From assembly GCA_023382975.1 (NCBI GenBank), contig JAHDXO010000008.1, positions 62,001 through 126,000 on the forward strand: a DNA stretch of 64,000 bases, given 5' to 3'. A model generated the notes under the pieces. It was given only the letters and a program-made list of their open reading frames with translations, had not been told where the DNA came from and did not search any database. The stretch comes from Pirellulaceae bacterium. GTDB lineage: Bacteria; Planctomycetota; Planctomycetia; Pirellulales; Pirellulaceae. The position numbers and the translations under genes were made by a program. Of the stretch, positions 31,001 to 38,819 are shown piece after piece. Position 1 is the first letter of the stretch. Each line of letters begins with the position of its first letter.

Positions 31001-34000
31001 GGCGCCAGAAGTTGTCGGCGTCCTCGGGCTTGATCCAGTCGTGCAATGCGGCCTCCAACTCCTGCGGACGGTCCAACGCGACCAGCAACCGGTACTTGAA
31101 CATCTTCCAGGCGAACGTGGCGTCGTCACCGTTGTCAGTCTGAGCGATCGCCCGGTCCAAGTAGTCAAGCAGCTTCTGGGCATCGTCGCGCTGCGCACTG
31201 CGCCGCGCGGCCAGGTTCGCGACCGTCATCAGCAACCGGTGGCGAAATACATGGTCCAACAACGCCCGCACCGGATCTTCGACCGCGATGGGGACCGGCT
31301 TGCTGCCCAACCGTTCCCAACAGTCGTCGCGGACGGCGGCCAGATCCTCGCCCAGCTGGACCAGCAGCGCGAGCCGTTCTACGTGGATCCATGGCGCCAA
31401 TTGCTCCTCGGCCGCGCGCTGCGCCTGAAGCAACCGCTCGGCGGACTCGCGGCGAGCTTGCAGCATTGCCTGTTGTTGGCGGTCGCGCAATTCGGTGCGG
31501 GTCAATTGTTCCGGGTGCTCGATCGCGCCGATCAAGCTCTCGTAACGTCCCGCGACCATGCGGTCAGCCAGCTCGTACAACGCCGCGACCTGTTCGAGCA
31601 GACTCGAAGATGCATCGCTGGAAGCCGCTTGCTGTGGCAGCAAGTCGAACGCTTCGTTCTCCAATTCCGCAGTCCACGGCTGGGCCAGCAACGCCTGGAA
31701 CAACTGCTTCGCATGGCCGGTTTGATGGTCCTTCCCCCCTTCCTTGAATTGCCGCCGCAAGAACCGCAGGTGCTCATCCGCCGCCAGCCGCGACGACAGA
31801 ACCTGAATCAGCGGGGATGCCAATTGCTGGCGCACCGAGGCGTCGGTCTCGGCCGCCCAGCGCCGCTCGATTCCCGCGGCAATCCGCTGCCATTGCGGCG
31901 TTTCGACGGCCGGGTCGTTGGCCATGATCCAGCCAACCAAGGAACTCAGCCGCGCGGCGGGCACCGTATCGATCTGCTCGATCAGCAGCCGGGCGATCCG
32001 CCGCCGCACGTCGCGGCAGGCGTCGGTCGAGGTGAACCGCCAGTCGGTCATGATTCGGTCGGCGACTTGGGCGTGCGACCCGTGAACGGCGAAGAACTCG
32101 GCCGTTTCGGCCAGGACCGGCAGCCAGCGCAGTTCGAGACGCTGCGAGTACAGATTGTAGCCCTGGCCCAACATCAGGTTGACGGCGGCTTCGAGCCTCG
32201 CCGCGACAGCCGGATCGAGCGGGGCCGGCTTGCGGGCCTCGGCGATCCAGCGGTCCATCAATTCGATCGCGCGGTCTTCGTCGTCCGTGCGGACCAGGGC
32301 GCTCAGGAATTGATTGTAAGCATATTGATCGGTCGGATTCTCCGCCGTCCAAGCTTCCAGCCGGGTGGCCAAGTCGGTGTATCGGCCTTGCTGCCAGAGC
32401 AATTCCGTATACGTATTCCGCAGCATTTGCTGTTCGTGAGGCAGCCAGCGGGCCTCGGGCTTGGACGCCGCATCCAGCCAAGCGTAGGCCGCGTCGTACT
32501 CGCCCGCCGAGGCCAGTGAGCGCGCGTACTGCTGTTGCACGTTGGCATCGTGCGAGTACTGCTCGGCCAAACGGCGTTCGAGCGCCAGGGCACGATCGCT
32601 CTGGCCGGTCGACCGCAGATAGATTGCGCGGCGCGACTCGATCGATTTCACCGCTTGTCGATGCGCTGCTTGCCGTTCGTAGACGGGTTGCAGCGCGTCC
32701 AGCAGCGCCAGCATCTCGTTGGCTTCGAAGATCCCACCGGCGCGGCCGACCAGATGCTCGGCCAAATACCAACTGCCCTTGTCATCGTCGGCCAGTTTCT
32801 TCGCCTCGTTCAGCAGTTCCACTCTCAACGGCTCGCGTTGGCGACTGTTCAGCAGCAGTTCGTAGCGCACCCACCGCATCCCCGATTTCGCGCCCCCGAT
32901 TTCGGTCGCGCGCTCCAGGTGGCGTGCCACCCGGTCCCAATCCTGGATCGCCGCGGCGTGCAGTGCCAGCGCGATTTGGTCTTCGAACGTTTCACGCTGG
33001 TCCGCGACAGATTGTTTCGCATCGGGCACGATCGGCAGCGGTTCCTTCAGCAGTTGCACGCGATCGAGCCCCGCCAGTTGCCGATCCACTCGTTGCTGGA
33101 ACCGCTCGCGGTCCAGCAGCGTGTACTTCAGCGTCGTCGCCGACGTCCGCCGCAATTGGTCGTCGAACGTTTCGACGCGAGTGGCCCACCACGCGCCGGC
33201 GACTTGGGCGAACTCGCTCATCCGAGTCGTGGAGGTCGCCCGGCCGTCCTGACGCTGTTCGATCGACAGCACCACATGCCGCGCGGTGTCGATCAACAAT
33301 ACGACCTGATGCCGCCCGTGAGCCGGTTCTGTCAGGATCAGTTGCACTCGGTCGTCTCCGGCCGGCTCGACGGTGGCGAGGTAGATTCGGTAGCTCTGCT
33401 CGATCGACTGCTGGGCAAAGCCGGGCAGGCCTAGCGGCGGTTCGGTCCGGTCGAGCGGCGCCGAAGCGCGGACGCGTCCCAAACCGAATTCCATCGCCCA
33501 AACGCCGCGCTGCTGTTCGTCGCACCACTGGAGCATCGTCTGCGATCCGTCGTCCTCGTCGCGCACGAGCCAGCGGTCGGGCGCCACCAGAGCCAACGTC
33601 TGCTGCCGTCCGCTCAGGCGGTCCCAACGCGCGTCGAACGATTCGACTTGGCGTTCCAACAGCAGACCGCCGTCGAGTGCCGCGAACCGGTCGGTACGCA
33701 GCAGGCTGGCGGCCAGCGTGCGAGCGTCTTCCGGCCAATCGGAAGGAGTTGCAGGCCCGACCGCAGGTGCCGGCAGCTCGGGGAACAGCCGCAGCAACCA
33801 CGTCGGGTCCGGAGAGTAATAGCCGTAAGGATCGCGTCTTCGATAGCTGCCGTAGAGTCCGCCCGCCTGACGTTTGAGTCCTCGCGTCGACGAGGAGGCC
33901 GCCCACGACATCGGCTTGCTCGCCGGCATGTTGTAGGAGAATCCATCGAGGCGAGACTTGAAGTCGTAGGCGGCGGACAACCCGAATTCCTCGAAGCGTT

Positions 34001-37000
34001 CCATCGGCCCTGACATGTCGACCTCGTTCAACGAGAGCAGCAAGTCGGAATCCAACTCCTTGGACAGCATGTCTTTGGCTCGTTCCGCCTTTTCGCCGGC
34101 CATCACTTCCAAGGACTCGGGAAACGCGCCTTCCGAGTCGTATGCCAACCGGTCACCCAGATAGCCGCCGTTGAACGGTTCGCTGAAATACAACTCCGAC
34201 CCATCGGTTGGAAAGGCGCCCGACGAACGCTGGTCATCGAAACCGAAGGAGCCGCCGCCGAAGCCGCCCATGCCGCTCGCTCTGCCCAATCGTGCATCAT
34301 GCGCCCAGTAGGTGCCGCTCATCGGCTGAGAAGTGATCGTGGGCGCTGGTCCGCCGGTCGGGTAGGGCATCGCAGCGCGGTCCAGCAGCCCGCGGTCGCG
34401 TCCCAAGCCCGACAGTTCGCTCAACACCTGTCGCCGCAGCCCCAGACGCCACGTGCCCGCCAGTCGCATCTGCTGCTGTATCAGTTCGAAATCCGCCTGG
34501 TTGCGCCCTTCGGCGAAAAACTTCTCGCCGTCGCGCATCTGGAAGCCGCGTTTCACTTGGAACCGTTCGCGATCCTCGTCGGTCTCTAGCACCAGCAGCG
34601 ACGTGTACGGCGTGATGATGTGGTACTCTTCGGACAGGGCGATGATCTCGTCCTTGATGGCCGTCGTCGCGCCTTGCTCCAGCAATCGGTCCAAATGCAT
34701 CCGCGCCCACAGCCGCGGGATGAACGAGTTGCCCTCTTCGGCGTCGCGCAACGAGACGCGACTGCTGAACTGCACCGGTTTCCCGTCGAATCGGCCCGTC
34801 ACGACCACCTCGCCGTTCTGATCGTCGCCCTCAGGCAAGTACCGGCCGAGCACGATTTGCTGGGTGCCGGCGGGCAGATTCGGCAGCGGTTCGGGATAGA
34901 CGCGAGCCACGCGCAGACCGCGGAACTCGACTTGTAGATCGCGCAGCGAGGGCTGAGTCAACTCGCTCAACAGTTCGACGGCGACCTGCGACGGCGTCCG
35001 CTCGCCCGAGATCGGCCGCATCGAGCCGCCGCCCAGCGAGGCGATCGCGCGCAACACGATTGGCTCGAAGCGGCTGCTGACCGAAACGGCATGCAGGCCG
35101 CAATCCGTCCCGGCGAACAGCCGCTGCAGCCGCTGGTTAAACGCCACCGGATCGGCGTCGCCCGTGGTCACGATCCCGTCGCCTACGTAGACGATCTGCG
35201 TGCCGGGCTCGCATCGCTCGCGGGCCGCGGCGAACGCCTTGTCCAGATCCGTCCAGCCGAGCGAGATGCGCTCGTCCAACCGCCGCAACGCCAGTGCGGC
35301 GTTCTCCGCGGTGGCCGGCACTGAGGCCGGGAAACTCCACTGACAATCCACGTCGACCACGGCCAGATTCAGGCGATCCTCGGGCGTCAGCGAGCCGAAC
35401 AGGGCGGCCAGGAACTGCCGCTGATTCTCACGGCTCGCCGCGTCCATCGAACCCGACGTGTCGGCCAGCACGAGCAGATGCTGCGGCTGGCCGTCCGGCA
35501 ACGTCTCGCGCTGCCAGCCGCCGCCCGAGACCGGCGGCGTCAGCAGGCACATGAAATAGCCATCGTCGCCGCGGCGGTGCGGGATCAACACGACGTTCTG
35601 CTGACTCGGTTCGAGTTGCACCACCACTTCGAAATCGCGGTCCGGCGAATACTCCTGCGCGGCGAATTCGACGCGCGCCGCATGCGGCGTCCGCTCGATC
35701 CGTGCGCTGTGGGTCGGCGAACGGACCTCGGCCAGCGGCAGCAACGAGTTGATCGTGACCTGCAGCGACAGTTCGCGCAGCGGATGCTGTTGCAGCAGTT
35801 CGCTCTGCAATGCGTAGCTGTAGCGGAATTGGTTGTGCTGCAACGGCAGCACCTGCGTGTACGTGATCTTGATTCGCTTTTCCGAGTGCGCTTCGATCGG
35901 GAACACGCGGGCTTTGAACAGATTGCCGCCGGTCCATTCGAGCAGTCCCGGATCGCGGCGTTCGCGCAGAATCGTCTCGTAGATCTCCCGCGCCCGCTGC
36001 TTTTCGACCACGTCCGCCTCGACCAGCTCGTTGCCGATCCACATGCCGAAACCGGAGATCGACGCGTCCTGGGGCAACGGGAAGTGGAACACGCCCTCCA
36101 GCCGGCCGTTCGTGTGGTTGACGAACGACTCCTCGATTACCGTGCGGGCGATCTGATCGCGGATGTCGACCGTCACCTTGTGGTAGCCGACCGTCAGCGG
36201 TTCGTTCCGCCCGTCGATATTCACCACCAGCGAGCCGACCGCGTCGCGGGTCGTCGTGCCCTCGAAGCCTTGCAGCCACAGCGGCGGCTTGTTCGCAGGA
36301 ATCGCCACCAGTTGTTCGGTGCGCCCGTCGATCCGGTAGATGGCCGTCCCGGAAATCTGCAACGCCTGGTTCTTCGGCCCGAGCAGTTCCACGGGCGCCC
36401 GCTTGTCCGCGACGACCTTCAATTCACCGTAGTGCAGCCGGATCTGCTTGGGTGTCGTCAACTCGATCAGCGAGCCCGGCCCGACGGTCACGCGAGTCTG
36501 CTTGGCCAATTGCAGCGACGCGGCGTTGGCTCCGCGAACATCCGTGCGCAGCCAATCGCCCGGCCTGAGCAGCGTCTGCCCGGTGACCGGCGTCCAACGG
36601 CGCTGCCCGACCGGTTGCAGGGCCACCAGGCCTTGCCAGTCGTTGAGCTTGCCGATGCGGCCGTCTTCAGTCAGCGTGTCGCCGACAGTGAACAGTTCTT
36701 CGTCGACCGGCTGATCGAACGCCACGAAACGCACGCGGGTCAGTCGCTCGCGGCGGCCGTCCCGTTCGGCCACCCCCGTCAACCAGGCTAACCGACCCGT
36801 GCGCGGATCGACCAGTATTTCCAAGCAAGACGGCTCGGAGCGGTCGCGAACCAACGGGACTGGCTCCGCGGGCCGGACGACATACAGATCCCAGTCTTGT
36901 CCGTCTCGGCTGATTCGCTGCGACTTGGCGTCTGACAACGAGGACCGCCACGCTTTCGGCTGCTCGATGCCGGCCAGCGTCAACACGTCCAGTCTTCCCT

Positions 37001-37499
37001 CGTCCCCGCCGAAATACACGGCCGGCTGGACGGTGGCCCGATTGGCCCGCTCGTCGATCGACCATTGTTGCTGGTCGCGAACGATGCGGTACGTCCCGTC
37101 CGGTTGTTCGATCCGCAGCCGCCCCGGCTGAGCGACCCAGGCTTTGGCAGACTGCCCGTCGCGGTCGATCTCCAGTTGCAGCGAGCGGGCGGTGGAGGCC
37201 AGCTCGAACGCCCGCATCAAACCGCCATCCGTTTCGTCGGCTCCTTGGTGCCAGAGATTCGACGTCGTCATCACCGCGCCGATCAACGCGGCGGTAGCCA
37301 GCAGACGCATGGTGAGGATCATCATGGGAGAGTTCCTTTTCGCCGTCGGGGCGGCTGGTTGGAAGGAAGACGTGAAGACGGCCGTGGACTGCTCGCGCAG
37401 GCGGGCCAGTCGCTCGCGGTCGGGCGGCGGACCTTCGCGCTCGGCCGCCAACAGCAGCGCTGCCAAACGGTCGTCTGGTAATTCGTCGCGTTCAGACAT
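28059..37499 (-). CDS. Giant membrane-anchored FecR-like/VIT/VWA/TPR protein
   Basis: This is a protein of about 3146 residues. A cytoplasmic start (MSERDELPDDRLAALLLAAE) leads to one transmembrane helix near residues 60-78, then a LolA-like segment, and a FecR-like segment around 300-390 (LLRPGDWLRTDVRG, VTVGPGSLIEL). A VIT domain follows (about 425-565), then a von Willebrand A domain with the metal-site motif DTSGSMD at residue 680. The long C-terminal part, roughly 1500 onward, is TPR-like helical repeats. The start overlaps the ECF sigma gene by 8 bp (ATG 37499; ATG 37505 also possible), so the two are coupled and the short N-terminal tail may bind the sigma factor. Extracytoplasmic scaffold or sensor role is inferred. 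Confidence 0.88.
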   Translation of the reverse strand: MSERDELPDDRLAALLLAAEREGPPPDRERLARLREQSTAVFTSSFQPAAPTAKRNSPMMILTMRLLATAALIGAVMTTSNLWHQGADETDGGLMRAFELASTARSLQLEIDRDGQSAKAWVAQPGRLRIEQPDGTYRIVRDQQQWSIDERANRATVQPAVYFGGDEGRLDVLTLAGIEQPKAWRSSLSDAKSQRISRDGQDWDLYVVRPAEPVPLVRDRSEPSCLEILVDPRTGRLAWLTGVAERDGRRERLTRVRFVAFDQPVDEELFTVGDTLTEDGRIGKLNDWQGLVALQPVGQRRWTPVTGQTLLRPGDWLRTDVRGANAASLQLAKQTRVTVGPGSLIELTTPKQIRLHYGELKVVADKRAPVELLGPKNQALQISGTAIYRIDGRTEQLVAIPANKPPLWLQGFEGTTTRDAVGSLVVNIDGRNEPLTVGYHKVTVDIRDQIARTVIEESFVNHTNGRLEGVFHFPLPQDASISGFGMWIGNELVEADVVEKQRAREIYETILRERRDPGLLEWTGGNLFKARVFPIEAHSEKRIKITYTQVLPLQHNQFRYSYALQSELLQQHPLRELSLQVTINSLLPLAEVRSPTHSARIERTPHAARVEFAAQEYSPDRDFEVVVQLEPSQQNVVLIPHRRGDDGYFMCLLTPPVSGGGWQRETLPDGQPQHLLVLADTSGSMDAASRENQRQFLAALFGSLTPEDRLNLAVVDVDCQWSFPASVPATAENAALALRRLDERISLGWTDLDKAFAAARERCEPGTQIVYVGDGIVTTGDADPVAFNQRLQRLFAGTDCGLHAVSVSSRFEPIVLRAIASLGGGSMRPISGERTPSQVAVELLSELTQPSLRDLQVEFRGLRVARVYPEPLPNLPAGTQQIVLGRYLPEGDDQNGEVVVTGRFDGKPVQFSSRVSLRDAEEGNSFIPRLWARMHLDRLLEQGATTAIKDEIIALSEEYHIITPYTSLLVLETDEDRERFQVKRGFQMRDGEKFFAEGRNQADFELIQQQMRLAGTWRLGLRRQVLSELSGLGRDRGLLDRAAMPYPTGGPAPTITSQPMSGTYWAHDARLGRASGMGGFGGGSFGFDDQRSSGAFPTDGSELYFSEPFNGGYLGDRLAYDSEGAFPESLEVMAGEKAERAKDMLSKELDSDLLLSLNEVDMSGPMERFEEFGLSAAYDFKSRLDGFSYNMPASKPMSWAASSSTRGLKRQAGGLYGSYRRRDPYGYYSPDPTWLLRLFPELPAPAVGPATPSDWPEDARTLAASLLRTDRFAALDGGLLLERQVESFDARWDRLSGRQQTLALVAPDRWLVRDEDDGSQTMLQWCDEQQRGVWAMEFGLGRVRASAPLDRTEPPLGLPGFAQQSIEQSYRIYLATVEPAGDDRVQLILTEPAHGRHQVVLLIDTARHVVLSIEQRQDGRATSTTRMSEFAQVAGAWWATRVETFDDQLRRTSATTLKYTLLDRERFQQRVDRQLAGLDRVQLLKEPLPIVPDAKQSVADQRETFEDQIALALHAAAIQDWDRVARHLERATEIGGAKSGMRWVRYELLLNSRQREPLRVELLNEAKKLADDDKGSWYLAEHLVGRAGGIFEANEMLALLDALQPVYERQAAHRQAVKSIESRRAIYLRSTGQSDRALALERRLAEQYSHDANVQQQYARSLASAGEYDAAYAWLDAASKPEARWLPHEQQMLRNTYTELLWQQGRYTDLATRLEAWTAENPTDQYAYNQFLSALVRTDDEDRAIELMDRWIAEARKPAPLDPAVAARLEAAVNLMLGQGYNLYSQRLELRWLPVLAETAEFFAVHGSHAQVADRIMTDWRFTSTDACRDVRRRIARLLIEQIDTVPAARLSSLVGWIMANDPAVETPQWQRIAAGIERRWAAETDASVRQQLASPLIQVLSSRLAADEHLRFLRRQFKEGGKDHQTGHAKQLFQALLAQPWTAELENEAFDLLPQQAASSDASSSLLEQVAALYELADRMVAGRYESLIGAIEHPEQLTRTELRDRQQQAMLQARRESAERLLQAQRAAEEQLAPWIHVERLALLVQLGEDLAAVRDDCWERLGSKPVPIAVEDPVRALLDHVFRHRLLMTVANLAARRSAQRDDAQKLLDYLDRAIAQTDNGDDATFAWKMFKYRLLVALDRPQELEAALHDWIKPEDADNFWRRALGFLQAEQGRFAESIALFEKIEADDELSPTDYRVLANWHQVVGQSDKHERALMQIFLATEEWQLRNWLSQRLQPWQRQEGELPGELDRDVLRVFAALFRKSSQPQDHLWQLREFYQATRDFRLLADLPDAVLGHTAGRVYPFLQNMTSVLGEIRDEATADSLIERIAAARAKGQTTTDARALDLLELLVERRSSEVLNQPGPHVERALAAMQRAFDREWTPGEPRLLADLLADLGTISQAALADEQVRQLETLHRQADVGSIDRLHIAHALARSHWNYSRPDAAIDLLESALNEHQTACNGVLPADANAALDRLIGYLETRKHFARGEKLLFGQLERPANQQQMFWLRQRLYQLYQAAIDGDGAVSLGQGAALYQAATKQLRDELDTTDHNHRYQLVNRLCSIYRSAKHKSFDNVLADLRDFAFGQLPGVLKLQTNYYQSIVNQVAQTLEQIGGPRDGLELLIERIENEPRWLRLSNQDGWGQHSHQLSYWRHRTGDALGDLTPRLLKIVVEELRRDLMTGQSRNRDTYHRQYGSYFWSEKADEFARAAEDVYEQRKDSGSGVAYIADYMFWGVERHDRAIEMLQDAHRREILDENGQSKLVDFLHQRKRYADSIPVLEPLITTRPDNMQYRTWLMHAYWRTGRQDDLIALLKQTDEHFHRDGRWQEAAIAALAASCLENELFQQSVAYYVEVIALHQRTQPGRGIGQGTLSSYYRSLALAHAGLKDTVAAVDAACGAVVSWGPRHDGRAEALSALEQVLRDAPDLDAYIKQLDRQEAETGLQNALVRKALGKVLADRGQHAAAIAQLQLAIEVEPNDTETHRRLIACYDATGDRDGALGQLLQSLELSRRNIELFQDLGQRFEQMERAVDAERAFTSIVEALPNESEGHAALAEIRQRQNRWSDAVGHWREVARIRALEPIGLLNLAAAQIQLKQREAAAETIRQLQQQSWPQRFSNVDQQVRDLQRRLEQLPTLQN

Positions 37500-38157
37500 C
37501 GTCATGCACTCGCATCTCGTCACTGCACAGTTCTGGAAAGCCACGGCGCAGCACCGTGCGCAGCGCGCGGCGGGCGCGGGCCAACCGCGAGCGAACCGCT
37601 TCGGCCGAACACCCATCGGCAGTCGCGATCTGGTCGATCGAGGCCCCGTCCACGTATTTCGTAATCAGCAGAACCTCGTACCCGGCCGGCAGTCGCGTCA
37701 GCGCCGCGCGGACCTGTTCGGCCCGCTCCTCGGCCGCCAGTCCGGCCCCCGGATCGCCGGACGGGTCCCGCGAAGGAATTTCACCGAACGGCGGGTCGAG
37801 CGACACGTGGTGATCCGCCGGTTGCTGACGCTTGCGACGGCGGAAGAACAGCGCGATCTGGCGGCGCGCGATCCCCGTCAGCCAAGCGGCCAGCGATCCG
37901 CGCGCCGGATCGAAACCGCTAGCCGAGCGGGCCGCCGCCAGAAAGATCTCCTGCACGATATCCCCGACTTCGGTCGAACCGCCCCCGACAGCGCGCACCA
38001 CCAGACACCACACGCGTTCAGCGTGCGCGTCGTACAATCGGCGCCACGCGTCCGGATCCCCGGCGCGCAAACCGCCTGCGATCTGTCCTTCGTCCGTTTC
38101 GTCCAACATACCCGCCCGATCGGCGTCACCACGAATCCGCCCCAGACCTGCCATCAT
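37492..38157 (-). CDS. ECF-type RNA polymerase sigma factor
   Basis: This 221-residue protein has sigma region 2 (AWRRLYDAHAERVWCLVVRAV, DIVQEIFLAAAR, SLAAWLTGIARRQIALFFRR) and region 4 (ALTRLPAGYEVLLITKYVDG, SIDQIATADGCSAEAVRSRLARARRAL), without regions 1 and 3, as in ECF sigma factors. It ends 8 bp inside the giant FecR/VIT/VWA gene, implying coupled expression with that membrane protein as likely regulator. The start is unsure: ATG 38157, ATG 38154 or ATG 38109, none with a good ribosome-binding site. Confidence 0.92.
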   Translation of the reverse strand: MMAGLGRIRGDADRAGMLDETDEGQIAGGLRAGDPDAWRRLYDAHAERVWCLVVRAVGGGSTEVGDIVQEIFLAAARSASGFDPARGSLAAWLTGIARRQIALFFRRRKRQQPADHHVSLDPPFGEIPSRDPSGDPGAGLAAEERAEQVRAALTRLPAGYEVLLITKYVDGASIDQIATADGCSAEAVRSRLARARRALRTVLRRGFPELCSDEMRVHDDV

Positions 38158-38218
38158 TTTGCGCGATTTGCCCCGCCTGTGTCGCGGAATCTTCCGAGAA
38201 TTTACGAATCGCGTCAGA

Positions 38219-38536
38219 TTGGTCTATCATGTAAGAGATCCGTCCGAACGGCCCAATTTGCAGAGAACGGTCGAATCTTCGGTCCAGACCGACGAACATC
38301 GACAGGAGATTTTCCAAATGCGAAGAACCATTGCCGACGAACTGAAGGAAGAAGGCGCCATCTGGAACCGTCGTCAGGTCTTGATTCGCCTGCTGAAACG
38401 ACGATTCGAAAATGTGCCCGCCGAGGTATCGGCGACGATCCGGGCCACCGACGATCCGGAGCAACTGGACGAATGGTTGGATCGGTTCGCGACAGCCCAA
38501 ACGCTCGACGACATCGGCATCGGCACGCCCGCGTAG
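38219..38536 (+). pseudogene. Detached C-terminal copy of an Rpn/YhgA-type nuclease gene
   Basis: These 318 bases match 43466-43783 without any gap and with about 20 mismatches by eye, including the shared stop codon. They encode only the last 105 residues of the full-length protein at 42746-43783; the nuclease domain is missing. The junction at 38219 is sharp: unrelated sequence lies to its left. Mismatches cluster in the last 80 bases. The fragment is either a remnant of a lost gene or a retained small gene, since its internal start is intact. Confidence 0.85.
38318..38536 (+). CDS. Stand-alone 72-residue Rpn C-terminal (antitoxin-like) small protein
   Basis: Within the detached copy, AGGAG at 38304-38308 is followed after nine bases by ATG 38318 and an open frame of 72 codons (MRRTIADELKEEGAIWNRRQ and onward, ending DDIGIGTPA). 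In E. coli, Rpn nucleases carry an internal start that gives a C-terminal small protein, which blocks the full-length toxin. This ORF has the position and signals of such a protein but stands alone. Compared with 43565-43783 most changes lie near the C-terminus. The open frame and start signals are seen; that it is made and acts as antitoxin is inference. Confidence 0.5.
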   Translation: MRRTIADELKEEGAIWNRRQVLIRLLKRRFENVPAEVSATIRATDDPEQLDEWLDRFATAQTLDDIGIGTPA

Positions 38537-38759
38537 GTCCGGCGCGGAGACCACGGTCCGATTTCGTGCTCCGAATTCTCGGCAATTCGGCCTTGTCCTT
38601 CATCCGTGCCCCGGCCTTGCCATCCGTGCTATCAGCAGAAAAACCAAAGCAACATCATTGCCAAGCGTTTCGCAACGGAGAGTTCTCTTGCCCCATCAGG
38701 CCTCTGCCCGATGGATTCCTGATTGCCCGGATGGTAGTGTAAGCTGGGTCTCTCCGTCG

Positions 38760-38781
38760 CGATCGCGCCTTGCGGCGATCG
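38760..38781. promoter_or_regulatory. Hairpin in the leader of the TIR-nSTAND gene
   Basis: A 7-bp perfect stem (38760-38766 with 38775-38781, eight-base loop) lies 38 bases before the start codon in the 283-bp gap after the detached Rpn copy. Role unknown; it could be a terminator of upstream transcription or an mRNA structure. Confidence 0.35.
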
Positions 38782-38819
38782 TGTGACGTTTCGCTGCCGT
38801 CTTCTCGGGACTGCGGATC

